Translations under genes and position numbers: made by a program
The notes under the pieces: model-generated
Database searches by the model: none
Told to the model about the DNA's origin: nothing
Seen by the model: the letters and a program-made list of their open reading frames with translations, nothing else
In this document: positions 45,277-57,861 of the stretch, piece by piece
Numbering within the stretch: the stretch's first letter is position 1
Layout of the letters: each line of letters opens with the position of its first letter
NCBI GenBank assembly: GCA_022225965.2
Contig: JAKJXP020000142.1
Coordinates: forward strand, 30,075 to 94,074
Source: Diatrype stigma
Taxonomy: Eukaryota; Ascomycota; Sordariomycetes; Xylariales; Diatrypaceae
Direction of reading: 5' to 3'
DNA length: 64,000 nt

Positions 45277-47576
45277 ATGAAGGCGACCCCATTGATCCTC
45301 CATTGGCATGACCAAGATGCCCCAATCTATTCTGCTCACTTTGAGCCCCACGGAAGGGGTCGATTAGCTACCGGCGGCGGCGACAATAATGTTCGCATCT
45401 GGAAGGTTGAAGGAGAGGGCGAGGATCGGAAAGTTGACTACCTCTCCACCCTCACAAAACATACGCAAGCCGTCAATGTGGTACGGTGGGCTCCCAAAGG
45501 TATGCTTTCCCATGGATAATGATCACCCACCCTTGCCTCTCGGTTCTTGGACATAGCTGATTTATTCTCTCTACTACAGGTGAAACCCTCGCTTCCGCCG
45601 GAGACGACGGCAATGTGATCCTCTGGGTACCGTCCGAAACGCACCATCTGGCGTTTGGCAACGAAGGGCTAGAGGACAAGGAGACCTGGCGGACCAAGCA
45701 TATGTTTCGACCGACAGGCTCCGAGATCTACGATCTGGCATGGTCGCCCGATGCCAACTACTTCATTATTGGAAGCATGGACAACGTAGCTCGCATATAC
45801 AACGTCGCCACGAACTCTGTGATCAGACAAATTGCCGAACATAGCCACTACGTCCAGGGGGTTACTTGGGACCCTCTCAACGAGTATATCGCCACGCAGT
45901 CGTCCGATCGATCCGTCCATATCTATTCGCTCAAGTCAAAAGACGGCCAGTACACCTTGACCCGGGACGATGAGAAGACACCAAAGATTGCCAGCCATGC
46001 CAAGATGGACTTGCCTCCCAGACGGATATCATCCAACAGTCCTGCACCGTCCGAACTGGGCGGTTACCGAGCCCAGCTTGCTGCAGCAATAGATACGCCT
46101 AGTGCCTCGTTGGCCTCGTTGGGATCACCGGTTCTCTCGGCACCAGGAACCCCTCAGTCGGTAGCATTACCTATGAACCCGCCGAGCGTCGTTAGTCATA
46201 GTCGCCGCTCCTCCTTCTCTTCCAGGCGATCCGTCTCCCCAGCCCCATCCCTCCCTCTACCAGCAGTCATGCCAATGGAGCCTTCTCCCAAGCCGAGTCA
46301 CAGCCTTAGCCAGGGGGCCCGGAACGCGAACCTCTACGCCAACGAAACTCTCACCTCATTTTTCAGACGCCTGACTTTCACTCCTGACGGCAGCTTGTTG
46401 CTCACGCCAGCCGGGCAGTATCAAATCCAACATCAGGTGGAGGGCCAGAGACCAACTTACGAGGTCATCAATACCGTCTACATCTACACGCGCGGTGGCA
46501 TCAACAAGCCCCCAATCTGTCATCTGCCAGGGCACAAGAAGCCTTCCGTTGCCGTGAAGTGTTCCCCTGTCTTTTACACGCTCCGACAATCGCCTCCAGT
46601 AACGAAACACATTACCATCGACACTTCTTCTGCCGAAGACCCAATGCCGGCCCTTCCTGAGCCTATCTCGAAGCCTTCTCCGGCCGTCATGGATCCACCT
46701 CCCCCGCCGACCTCAGCAGCACCTGAGGCCGAAAAGTCAACCACACCAGCGAAATCAACCCCGGGTGTGGATACCAATGCGTCGACTCCTGGGCCTAAAC
46801 CAACCTTCGCCCTGCCATATCGTATGGTCTATGCCGTGGCAACACAGGATTCCGTTCTCCTTTATGACACGCAACAAACCACCCCCTTATGTATTGTCAG
46901 CAATCTGCACCTGACGACTTTCACTGACCTGACATGGTAAGCACTCCAAAGTCCATTCCACAACCGGGATGCCAAGTTTTTAACATTTCATAGGTCGAGT
47001 GACGGTTTAACCCTCCTCATTTCTTCGTCTGATGGCTTTTGCTCGACGCTGTCATTCACACCCGGCGAGCTGGGCCAGATCTACACCGGCGAATTGATGG
47101 CCGGGAAGACCTCATCTTCTACGGGCGCTGGGCCTTCAAGTCATCCAACCCCAGTCCCTACGCCAACGGCAGCTTTTGCGCCCCCTTCGCCCTTCCCCCC
47201 AAGTCACCAACATCGAAACTCGGCGAGTTCGTTCGCCGCTCCCTCTCCACCAGCCACAGGCTCCTTCGTCAGTGCGCGTCCACCGTCGCCGACACGGTCA
47301 AATTCCACGTCTTCCATCGCCACGCAGTCTTCTAACGTCATAAATAACCCGCCACTGATCGGAGGCACCGTTCCCGGCATCGCAGCTGCCCAGTCGGGCA
47401 AGGTGACGGGCGTGCCTATGACTACGCCCCCAGAAACGCCGGCAAACCATAACAACCTGGCTGCTGGTGTCAAGAGGGAGGCGAGCGAAGGCGAAAAGGA
47501 CGATGCCCCGGCGGCAAATGGCCAGGCGAAGAAGAGGCGGATAGCTCCCACTCTAGTCTCCGAGGCCAAACCATGA
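45277..47576 (+). CDS. CAC2: Chromatin assembly factor 1 subunit B (WD40, CAC2/p60)
   Basis: Three exons, 45277-45499, 45580-46936 and 46994-47576; 720 residues. The protein starts MKATPLILHWHDQDAPIYS, as CAF-1 p60/Cac2 orthologues do, then WD repeats: GGGDNNVRIWKV, LASAGDDGNVILW, FIIGSMDNVARIYN and IATQSSDRSVHIYS. A disordered Ser/Pro stretch (about 215-310) interrupts the propeller before FFRRLTFTPDGSLLLTP. The propeller resumes with YRMVYAVATQDSVLLYDT and, across intron 2, W|SSDGLTLLISSSDG. The tail is Pro/Ser-rich and ends with a basic KKRR nuclear-localisation-like patch. CAF-1 deposits H3-H4 on newly replicated DNA; this subunit binds Asf1. Nuclear. Single-copy housekeeping gene in ascomycetes. 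Confidence 0.95.
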
Positions 47577-49424
47577 TAGCCGGTGAAATTCGTACCTCGG
47601 TCGTAATATTCGACCGGTGGAGTTGAACGGTCGTGTTATGCTGCGGTGGCCTCGTGGCATCGTGGCTGGCAGCATGGACCTGTAATATGTAAAGGAGCAA
47701 GTTCACCTGGATGGGCAAGATCCGCGGGGGCGGCTGGCCTTTTCCGCGGGGACATGGAAAACGCCCCCTTTTTGTCATCGATTGCTTTTGCTTTTGCGTG
47801 TAAAATCAACAACAATCTGAGCTGCGAGATGAGATTTTGTTTCTAATTCCCTAGTTAGATGTTCGAGGGGCCATGATTAGGCGGTACAGCACGACGGGAG
47901 CTGAGCTGAACTGGGCATCGATATCCGGAGTTAGGAAATCACGGTCACGTTTTAACTACGTAGGCAGATCCTTCCTACATAGGTAGGGGGGTAGCTAGAT
48001 GCCCACTTAGATGTGATATGGATCAATCGGTCGATTCGAAGCGGTTGTTTATTTATCACTTTTTGGTTTTCTTCCTGGCAGTGAAGGGTTTGCACTCGAC
48101 CGTATTCGACAATTAGGTGCCTATGTGCTATGTACCTATGATTGGTCAAAGATGCAATCTCATGGTTTCTCCTGTCATGTTCTGTTCCTCTGGTTACGAT
48201 ATGGTGACCCAAGCTATCTATGTATGTAAATACGCAGAGCCCAATATCTACGTACGAAATGATAATCACGACCTAACCTACCGAACTGCATTGGCACGCC
48301 ATTGCTTTCCGCCCTCAGGGCTATACTTCATGTTACCTAGGTACTGCCTGCATTACTCAGAATACCACCCCCGAGATTTTCAGGCTGGATCGGAGTAAGT
48401 ACGTAGTAAAATGAAAACATGGTGATGAATAAGTCCACAGATAATTCGAATGTATTGTATTGTACGCAGATCATATCCGCCTTCGTCTAGTTGACTTCCA
48501 TACGCCAGTCTGCCTCAGCTTCAGCTCCGACTCCACTCCTTCTAACTTGTAAGGTAGCGTGTCAGCCCAACTGCCATGTGCCAGCCAAGCCAGGGGCCAG
48601 GGGCCAGGGGCCAGGGCGAAGATCTTCTAGAAACACTCTCCGTGCGCGCGCAATCAACCTGGTCTGGGTCCTGGTCCAATCACAAGACTTCCTACTGTCG
48701 AGAGATGGTCAACAGGCTTCGAACTTCTCCCGGGTTCGTTGCGATCTATGTTCGTTGATTTAACATGATTCTTCCTAGGTCAGCAAGTATCCACATATGT
48801 AGGCACCTACTCAGGTAGGCTAATGGTCAATACGCAAAAGTTGATAGCTCTTCAAACATGTCGGGTTAGTCAATGTCAGGGGGAGACACCGGCATGCGTC
48901 AGATTCCAAGACACCAACCACGGCGAATAGCTAGCTCAAGTCATGTGTATTTCCGACCTCAGTCTTGATTGTTTACTAGCGTATAGCTACCTGATCGATG
49001 TTGCTAGCTAGTTGAAAGCAAGTGGAATGGCATGGGGCCAGACAACAAACTGACGACGTTACATAAAGATCCGTCTATGTCTATTGCTGTACCAGCCAGC
49101 TAACCAAGCTGGCACACATGAATGGGAGGTCCAACCACCTCCTTTTCCCCATAGCCTTCCTATCATTCCATCATTTCATCATGTCATCATGTTCTGCACA
49201 AAGTGTTTCCCCTGAATTAGTGGAGCGTAGAGCATCCTGAAAACGAAACCAAACACTAGGCAGTCGTCTCGGTGCAAGCCAGAAAAGTCCCTTGTGCAGA
49301 TCCAACATCCATCACATCAGAATCTCTCATCAAATCATCTCTCCCAACCCCTGGAGGTAATCAGCATAACACACATATAGTTGAACTTATCATGCCAGCA
49401 ACAAGACGGGTGTATCAAAGCTGG
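47577..49424. other. Intergenic region between convergent genes
   Basis: 1.85 kb, no supported gene. Contains GGGGCCA tandem units at about 48591-48616, imperfect TCATCAT units near 49165-49190, and TAGGTA motifs. The open frames at 47952-48398 and 48491-48763 are not supported. Confidence 0.5.
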
Positions 49425-52400
49425 TCATCCCAGCTTCGCAACCACGACGATAATCACAATGAGGGCTATGCCGCTGATCACAGCCTCAGTGTACAGCATA
49501 GTCTTGAGTGTCTGTTTCTGACCATAAGTCAGGTGGCGCACTTCACCCTTAGTCGCCCAGGCGAGTGACTGATCGCAAGCTCCTAGAAGGACGATGAGTG
49601 CGACGAAAGGTAGGACCGACAGGGCTGCCGCGGTATAAAACCACCACTTTTGTCGGCGTTTTGCTTCGGGTGAGATGTACCCATAAGGCCCTTTGTAAGA
49701 CGCCAGGCTATCGGAGTTCATGGCACGGTGAGAAGTCTGGCCAGAAGCAGCCCCTTCAGCCCGGCTGCCATGGAGCATTGGCTGTTGTGTTTGCCGTTGG
49801 TTCACCTGGCCTGGTCTCCATGGACTAAAGCTCGGTGAAACCGGCGAAATTGGCGAGAAAGGGTTGCCCTCGGTACTTGGAGAACGTATAAAACCGGTAT
49901 GTTCTCTGCCATGGAAAGATCCCGCAGAAATAGGGGTATTGATCTCCGTCGCTTGTGCTGCGGTGCGGGGCGTCGGCGGTTCTATGTAAAGTTAGCAAGC
50001 AATGAAATTGGTAAATGATGAACGATAGCAGGTAATCTTGCCTTCTGATGTCTCTCTATGGTCATATCGGAGACGAGCCGGTGTTGGTACCGGGAGAGGG
50101 CTCTCAGCTGACGGTGTCCTGGTCCACGCCGCACTCTTTGATCGTTTGAAACGAACGTCTGGTGGTTCCGTCTCATCTGTCTCGCCACTATCGCGCTGTT
50201 TCTTGAGCTTCGCTCGAGCCTCATCCAGTGGTAGAAGTGAGAACTCGAAAGAACAAGCAGAAGCAGGCTCGTGGGGAAACGAGAGCGGAATATCCGTCCA
50301 AGGTTGCACTTCAACATCCAAGTCTCTCGGGCGACGACGCTTGTGGTGGGATGGCAGCGTCTCATCGATCAATCCAGCTTCGCGACGGGTCTTTTGCGCA
50401 GCCTGAGCATCTTGCAAGGGAATGAGCTTTAGGTATGGGCTTAGGTCCCGGCGAGCTTCGGTCTCTGTGCTGCGACCTGAACGGTCTATGGTAAGGCCGA
50501 AAGTAATTCCACCCCCATTCTCCTGCTCTGGCCTAGTAGGCAATGGTGGAATTGTATCGGCGCCATGGGTATCGTTGCTGCCATCCATAGTCAGATTGTA
50601 CTCGGACGTAGAATCGCGAAAGTCGTATTTAGAGGATGCGTTTCGCTTGAATTGGAATTTGCTATCAGGATCTACTCGTCTGTAGTTCCCTTGTCGAAAC
50701 GGGTTAGACAACTGCCGGGTGCTGCTTGGGCGAGATGGTGCAGGGTCAGTGATGGCGGGAAATAGCCGGAGTGAATTCTGTGGAAATCCATTTCCCTCGC
50801 GGCCTTTTCTGGTTTTGGGGAAAAGCACTTTTTGCTTGGTGTCCTTCAAGTTGCGAATCTCGTAGCCAGTCGGCTGCTCTTCAGTTGCAGGATGCTGGAG
50901 GATGTGTTCGCGCGATGAAAATGGGCCTTCTTGATAGCAGCCCATATTACCTTGGTCATCCTCCTCATCAGAATAATCAGCAATGCTGCTACCTGCTACC
51001 TTGTAACCAAGGGTAGGGACTGGAACATCAGAATTGAAATCAGTGCCACCACAGTCACTTGTTGCCTCGGTCACCCAGCCACTCTCGCTCCTAGGGATAT
51101 CTCTGTCATACTGTTCATCCGACTCGTTGACCTTGCCCTGCCGCTCTTCTTCGTTGGACTCAACGTTGGGCTTGCGCTGGATAAGTATCCTAATTTCACC
51201 AGGCTCATGTTCCGCAACAATGGGTTGAAGTGCGGTAGTGTTGAATCCATGAAGATGATTGGGTCTTCTACGGGAAAATGAGGCCGAGGCATCTCGTACT
51301 TGGTGTCCGTTAAACGCTGCTGGCTTTTTACCCTTGTCAACCTTTCCATTGGGGCTGGCATTCGGAGTGGCAAAGCCATCTTCGTCGGCTTGATCTGCTC
51401 TGTTCATTCGCTTCAGGGCTTGACTGACGTCCTCTTCTTTAGTAGGATGCAAAAAGTGCCGATATTTTGCGCTGTCGTATTTGAAAGGATCCTCACTAGA
51501 GGTTTCATGATCACTGCAAGTCGATGAAGCAACATCGCTGAAGGGATTCGTCGGCTCGATCTCTAGTCGTGACAGTTCTCGCACAGGGAGTCTAAGTGGT
51601 GCAGGCTCTAGAGACTTCCGAAGACTTGCAAAATCCTCTGTGCCTGTATTGCATAAGTCAGGTGAGGAACATGTGCTATATTCAGAGGGTGAATATTCAC
51701 CTTCGTCAGACAGCACATGTGGAGTAAATTGCCTCTCCTGATACGGATAATCCGGTAGAGGTATTTGCGGTGGTCCTGAAGGACTGGCAACTCGTGCACG
51801 ATTCGCAACTTGGAAGGTGTAGCCATGCTCAACTACAGGACTGGAGGGTCGGTCTTTGTAGTCCTCGGAGGCATACTGGTCGTATATCTTCTCCACGGTG
51901 TTGGCAGAGACGTCCTGAGACTGAGGGGTAGTGTTCGCAGCCTTATCGGCAACCTTGGCCTCAAATGAGCTCACTTGGATGTGTTCACAAAGGACTTTGC
52001 TGGTAGTATGTTCGGGTTGGATATTCTCTCGCTCAAAGGCTTTAATCCTGTTTGTAACCTCTGTTCCCTGTGACCTGGCCTTCAGTGGCATAGTCGAGAT
52101 GGTGGTGATGGGGGGCGAGGGGTGAGAAGAGGTCAGGGATCCTTCAGTGTTTGAGTCTGGAAGTACGAAAGTGCTTGCGTCATTGGGAAGGTGATGCTTC
52201 GGATCAACAATGGGCTGCCCAAAGTCCTCCGAGGAAGCAGCATTATCCAGGCTTCCAGGGGGGTTGTCTAGGTTGCTCCGAGTGGTCTTAAGTTTATCAT
52301 TGTGATCACTCAGATCGTTAGGACCGTGAGCCTTTTGAGGCGGGTTGTCGGTAACAGCATTGCGGGATGTTATATTGCGATGGGCATCATTCAGACTACT

Positions 52401-52568
52401 GAATATATGGCCACGCGGGGTGATGCTTCTCTTTGTATTGGAAGGCGGGATAATTCGTTCAGAGGAGACCTGCGCACCCGGGAGCTCAGTGTTGGACTCA
52501 AGGTTGACAGGGAAGTTGGCCCTATCCTCCGGGGCATTCTTGCCGTGTTCCATGCCGCCAGGCTGCAT
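49425..52568 (-). CDS. Large disordered protein with C-terminal membrane hairpin
   Basis: Two exons: 52568-50042 and 49981-49425; 1027 residues. The intron (50041-49982, 60 bases) has a GC donor: AAG|GCAAGA...CATAG; joining across it gives ETSE-EPPTPRTAAQ in frame, while reading on hits a stop after 13 codons. The first 940 residues are low in hydrophobics and rich in Ser, Pro, Glu and Asp, so probably disordered. Tyr/Pro/Ser clusters and basic KRRR/KRSK patches could be phosphorylation or interaction sites. The end has KRRQKWWFYTAAALSVLPFV (first membrane segment, about 955-978) and a second segment (about 1004-1025), ending AKLG, so the protein would hang on a membrane with its long N terminus on one side. 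No known domain. Confidence 0.75.
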
Positions 52569-54230
52569 CCAGGTGCACAATCTAGATTGGCAGCATCAAA
52601 GGGAGATCTAGTAGAAGGAACGTTGTTGATGGGATGGAAGGTGAAAAGGCAGGACCACCAACAATAGGATGAAAAGTATCCCAAGAGGAGATAGTGATAA
52701 CGGAATGGAGATTAACAAGGAAAGTGAAAACACAATAACAAGGTAGGCCGTATCTCCAAAGGAAGGTCGATGCTGTTGTTTTTGGGTAAACCTAGAGGAA
52801 GGAAGTTGATTTTAGGATGATACCTCAGCCAATGACTTGTAGACTGATCAGGAAAGTATCAGGGAAGTGGACGATACGATGAATGATCCGGCTAAGGAAA
52901 GGGCCTACCTACCCAGATGGTAAGGGATGGTAAGGAGCGTGGTTTTGCCGATGGGATACGATGTTCCTAGAACATATGATGGAGTTTATCGTTGTTGTTG
53001 TTGTTACCGTGGGGTGTAGGAAGGAACGTCTACATTAGGTGGGACCCTTGGTGTAGAGGGCACAACAGTGGTCTTTGGGTGCCCAAGGGAAGTCCCAGAT
53101 TGTGTACTAACATGTAAAATGTTAGGCAGGTAGTAGATGCAGGTGGTTAGTACGCAGGGTATGTAGGTAGATACCTAGATTAGTAGGTTACCTAGGTAGG
53201 TAATCTGGGAATCGATACGATCCTCGAACCTCGAACCTCGAACCTCGAACTTCGACGTGGACTTGTCAGCCCACTTGGGTATCTACTTATAGGGATGGAG
53301 GCTTAGATGAAGGCTTCTAAAGTTTAATGGAGGCTCAAGTGCAAGATCGATACAGCATGAAGTGCCCGGATGGCGTCCAAACAAAAGCTTAGGTTGGAAG
53401 TGCTTCTGTTGCGTACCTACAGTCAGAGGGAAGTTGCGGATGGAAGGTGCAGCCATCAACTTAACACATAGGTAGGCACATACGTTGGTGGCTCTCCAAG
53501 ATGGGATGGCAGGAAGGTACCAAAGTCACAAGTGTCTCCTGTTTCGTGTTTCATGAACAGGTACTTGAGACTTGTAGTTTCCTATTGTTTACCTGCACAC
53601 CATAGATATTGGACCTATTGTCAGTGCCATTCTACTATAAGCTATCTGGCATGCTCTCGTCTTATCGACAAGGGAACCAGCATGGCCATATCCGTAAGGT
53701 CCTGTGCCTACTTGCTAACAGAGGTTCCATACCAAGAACTGGTAGGTGGAGGATAGGTTTATACGTAGACATGGCACCACACTATCCAATGACTCTATTA
53801 AAGGTCAGAATGCCCTATAACTCAGTAATATCCGTGTTTAAGTGGCCTTGCGGCTGATACTAGGGCTAATACTGGAGATCATAACGATCAGGGTGTCAAG
53901 CAACGCAACCTATACAACGTAATGTCCACCATTTGATGAACACCAGCTTTTGCAATCCATCCACCTGAGATTTTTCCAGATTGCGCAACCTGCAACGCAA
54001 TTCACGATAACTTCACGGTAATATGTTAAGTAATAAAAAGCTTCCATTATATAAGTAGATCTATTAATCATACGCTTCGATTATGCGAAATAAAACGCAT
54101 TTCTACGCCCCAAAGATCTAATTACCCAAAGTCTCATGCTCAGCCTTTCTTCTTCCACACCCCCTCACCCACTACTCATCAAAATGCTCAACAGACAACA
54201 AGCATAACCGACTCATCCGTTGACTGTACC
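52569..54230. other. Intergenic region
   Basis: 1.66 kb, no supported gene. Holds GTTGTT units near 52993, TAGGTA-type palindromes at 53157-53205, and five CTCGAAC-type units at about 53221-53252. The promoter of the disordered-protein gene lies in the first few hundred bases. Confidence 0.5.
53221..53252 (+). repeat. 7-bp tandem repeat (CTCGAAC)
   Basis: Four or five consecutive units of CCTCGAA ending in a variant CTTCGA. Confidence 0.8.
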
Positions 54231-55321
54231 ATGATTATGGCTACGTCATTCAGGGGAAGGAAGACCCGGTGGGGATGAGAGAACACTGCTTGCAGAGTGT
54301 CTGATCTCGCGACCGCTATCACAGCGCCATAACAAGCGAGCAGATCGATGCGTACGTCACGCAAGTACGTATCGAGGAGGTTACCCAGAAACTGAGAGTC
54401 GTCGATATTGTCCCAGCTGGCCCCAGTCGCAAATCCCCCTCACCCGAGCCTCTATACGACACCTCGGGAAAACGCCTCAACACACGCTATCGACGCCACC
54501 GAGAGCATCTAGAGGATGAGCGCCATGGCCTCATCGAGCGCACCATGCGCGTCATCCCCAACTACCGCGCACCCCAGGACTACATCAATGCCCGTCGTGG
54601 TCCGCAGCAGCTTCGAAGGAGACCGATGATGATCACAGACAGGGTCTACATACCCACCAGCGACTTCCCCGAGGTAAACTTCATCGGCCAGCTCCTAGGC
54701 CCCGGCGAGCGCAGCATCGCGGAGATGAACGCCCGGTCCGGTGCCAATATCGTCATCCACGGGAAGGGCTCCGTCAAGGAGGGTAGAGGTAGAGGCAGCG
54801 GCAGGAGCAGTAGTACCTATCCCTATGGCGGCAGCGGTCAAACGCAAGCGCGCATACACGGACACAGCCACAGCGACCAGCAGGAAGACTGCGAGGGTCC
54901 GCTCCACTGCCTCATCACGGCCGACTGCCAAGGCAAAATCGATAGAGCCAAGGCGCTTGTCCAGGCCGTCATCGAAACGGCCGTCACTACGCCGGAGCGC
55001 GAGAACGAGAGGAAGCGCCAGCAACTCAGCGACCTCGCCGTGGCGAACGGGACTTTTCGCGATGACGAAGGTCACGGTGGTTGTGGTGGTGGTAACGGCC
55101 TTATCCGTGGCGCAGTGCCAGCAACGGCCGGTATCATTTGCCGCGTTTGTGGTAGCGCCGGCCACATCGCGCGGGAACGTTCTGAAAGGGTCAGGAAAGG
55201 GGGAGAGGGTGTTTCATGGAATAACCCTCCCCCGTGGCGATCGACGAACGCGGCAGGCCAAGGAGCCGGAGATGCCGTGGATCTTGAGTGTTCGCGGTTC
55301 CTCTCGGAGCTGGAGAGTTGA
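54231..55321 (+). pseudogene. Degenerate paralogue of branch-point-binding protein (BBP/SF1, Msl5-like)
   Basis: BBP/SF1 binds the intron branch point in the nucleus via a KH-QUA2 fold and has CCHC zinc knuckles. Here the Ser/Lys-rich start ends in GRKTRWG (family KSRWG) at about 54255-54275, directly followed by TGA at 54276. Similarity continues in two frames: ATAIT at about 54308-54322, then, one frame away, ITSEQIDAYVTQVRIEEVTQKLR from 54329, followed by KRLNTRYRRHREHLEDERHGLIERTM. The KH part is open (VNFIGQLLGPGERSIAEMNARSGANIVIHGKGSVKEG) with GPRG changed to GPGE. A Gly/Ser insert interrupts the domain. Of two zinc knuckles the first is missing and the second reads CRVCGSAGHIARER, without the last Cys. 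No Pro-rich tail. The open frame from 54545 to 55321 could still be translated; no splice pair restores the N terminus. Confidence 0.7.
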
Positions 55322-56001
55322 ATCGAGTATTGCCTCGTCGCAGCCTCGATAGGGGTCAGAGGCTGACTATGTACTATGTATAGGAAATTAACATTGAATA
55401 CTCGTCGTAGGCGTCACTCACCAACTAACTACCCAGGTATGTACCTATCTTTGTTCACATGCATGGCCTTGGTGCTCCTATTTGGTGGTCTAGAACATTG
55501 AGGTGAAGAGGCTCCTCCACACTGCATCCTTGCAGCCTTAAAGGTTCGAGGTTGGTTGTATGTAGTGGGCCTATCTACTACCTTATGCTAGGTACAATGG
55601 CTCGTGTACCTGTCCCTAGCGCCTGCATGCATCGGTGCACGGACCTACACCCCCGCTCCCCGGATCTTGGGGAGTTGCACTAGGTACATTAGAGCCGATA
55701 AGCTGATAGAACCTGATAGATTACTGGAGGATGAGGCTTGGGCGATGGCCGTTTCGGATTCTTGTCCTTGGGATCCTCACCCAATTTCTTACAGATAAAG
55801 ACGTAAGACAACCCTAACAACCGTCCAAGGCTGTTTTGTTGTCCTCGACCTCTTGTAGGACACATACTACATATACATACTTCGTACACTTAGTGTTCTT
55901 GGTCTACAACATTCCGCAGATCGCAGATAACCTTTCATAAGTTCTTATTAGTATCCTGTAATCTGACTTTTATTGCATTGCATTTACTATATCAGAGCAC
56001 G
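55322..56001. other. Intergenic region
   Basis: Nothing recognisable; short frames at 55604-55889 on both strands are unsupported. Likely promoter of the F-box gene near 55900-56001. Confidence 0.5.
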
Positions 56002-57861
56002 ATGGCGACGCAAGACAAGTTCCAGTCTCTTCCTGAGGAGATCATTCTACATGTTATGCACTGTTAGTAACCAAATGACCTACAGCCCATGATCCAGTAT
56101 CTCGCAGTCACTAAACGAACTATGCTCACCCAGTTCTTCCTTATGAAGAAATTGTCAAGCTACAGTCGGTGTCTAAACATTTGCTCAGAATATGCCGAGA
56201 TGGTAACTACTGGCGCAATGAATGCCTCTCGCGCTACGTCCTCCGAGAGCAAACGCAAGATGACACAGATCGGATGGTGCGTAGCATCTTGGAGAGCTCA
56301 TCTATGCTCAACTTCAGCGTCGAGGAAAGAGGAAGAGAACACATCCGAGTTACTGCTAACTGGGACCCCACCTTCCCGGGCGAGAGTGTTGATTGGTACG
56401 ATGAATATATTCAGAGGAACGCACCAATAGCAGTCAGTTGGTTCGAGCTTCCTCATACCAGGAATGAGCCAACGCGAGTACCAATCGATGTGAGGGGGAG
56501 TGCTTTATACCATCCAACTAAACATGAAGTCTTAGCCGTCTCGCCCCTCGACGATGGCTCGGTTTGCATATGGGATGTGAAAGGCAGCCGAGGAAAGCAG
56601 GGCTCAATCGTAGCACGAAGCATGTCCGGTCTACTATGCGCCGATGGCCCTGCCACAGATCTGTCGAGACGTTCTAAGAGGATTGATTCGGGTGTTGTTG
56701 AATGCGTCAGCATTGACCATCAGCGAGATCGCGCTTTTTTTGCTGTCCAGAACCGTCAGTCCCCCTCAGGTCAGTCCCGCGGTTACTATTCGTTGCTGAC
56801 TATGCCTACTAGATCTTGTTGAAGTTGATCTTGCGACAATGGCAGTTGTTCGAGACCAAAAGTATGAGTGGTCGATTAACACGCTGTCAACTATACAGCC
56901 TACGATTCCACTCACGGTTGGCACCACCCTTGGCCTTCACTTACATGATCATAGAAGTCCTTCCCACTCCCTCCCGCTTTATGCCCCGCTTGCCCAGCCA
57001 AGTCCGCTGAGCATCCTGCATCTTGAGCGAGCCGGGCATCAGGATCAGATCTCGGATGAAATATTCGTTGCTGGGCGGTTTTCCAATATTCTCCATTATG
57101 ACAGACGCATGTTTCCCTCAATCCAGGGCTCAATCCATTCCGGCGCAAAGCTCTGCGCTATGACATCGCTTCCGTATCCTTTCTCTTGTATGGACAGCGA
57201 ACTTCGTCGTGGCTTCCAGCTTTCAGAGGAACAGGTCAAAAGGGCCAAGAACGAATCCGGGAGGACTTTGATAGCGTGCGGCGAATATAACACGAAAGGA
57301 TCTCTTGAGATGTACGGCTTATCTGCTGACACCCATGAAGCAAGCCCTTCTGAATTCCGGAGGTCAACGATGAAAAACAGGCAGACGGCTTCTCGTTCCA
57401 AGCTCCTTTCAGTAGTCAACCACGGCACCCGATTAGTGTATTCCGACGGGCAGGGCTACGTGAACTGGGTCGAGAGAGATGGCTTCACGGAAGTACGGCG
57501 CCACAGGATTGGGCCCTCGGAAAAGGTAGCTCACCGCTCGCTTTTCGGATCCATGCCTGGATCTGATGAGATCGCACTGAAGATACTTTCCACGAAGCCT
57601 GCGCAGGGAGACGATGATACGATCAATAATGATGACATCTTACTCTGGACCGGGGAGAAGTTGGGTCTCCTGAGCTTCTCATCGAAGCCGGTGTTTTTCG
57701 CAGATGACTTCGAAGACGAGACTAGGACGCCCGAGGACATTGCCGCAGAAGTGGAGCACCAGCAATACGGCGAGAAAATGAGGCAAGCATTGGAAAGGCA
57801 CGCGCGGGATGTCCATTTCGTCCACAACCTGGGGACTGGCAGTATTCGTACTGGAGCTTAG
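56002..57861 (+). CDS. F-box protein
   Basis: Three exons, 56002-56062, 56134-56754 and 56813-57861; 576 residues, all GT-AG. The F-box is split by intron 1: FQSLPEEIILHVMHF | LPYEEIVKLQSVSKHLLRICRDGNYW (about 7-50), with the conserved Leu-Pro start and Trp. Downstream parts such as VLAVSPLDDGSVCIWDVKGS and LVYSDGQGYVNWVE suggest a divergent WD40-like beta propeller, so this would be an FBXW-like substrate adaptor. F-box proteins bind Skp1 to form SCF ubiquitin ligases; the substrate is unknown. The C-terminal 90 residues are acidic and helical. The joins at introns 1 and 2 restore the F-box and QNHLVEVDLATM, so the model is firm. Confidence 0.9.
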
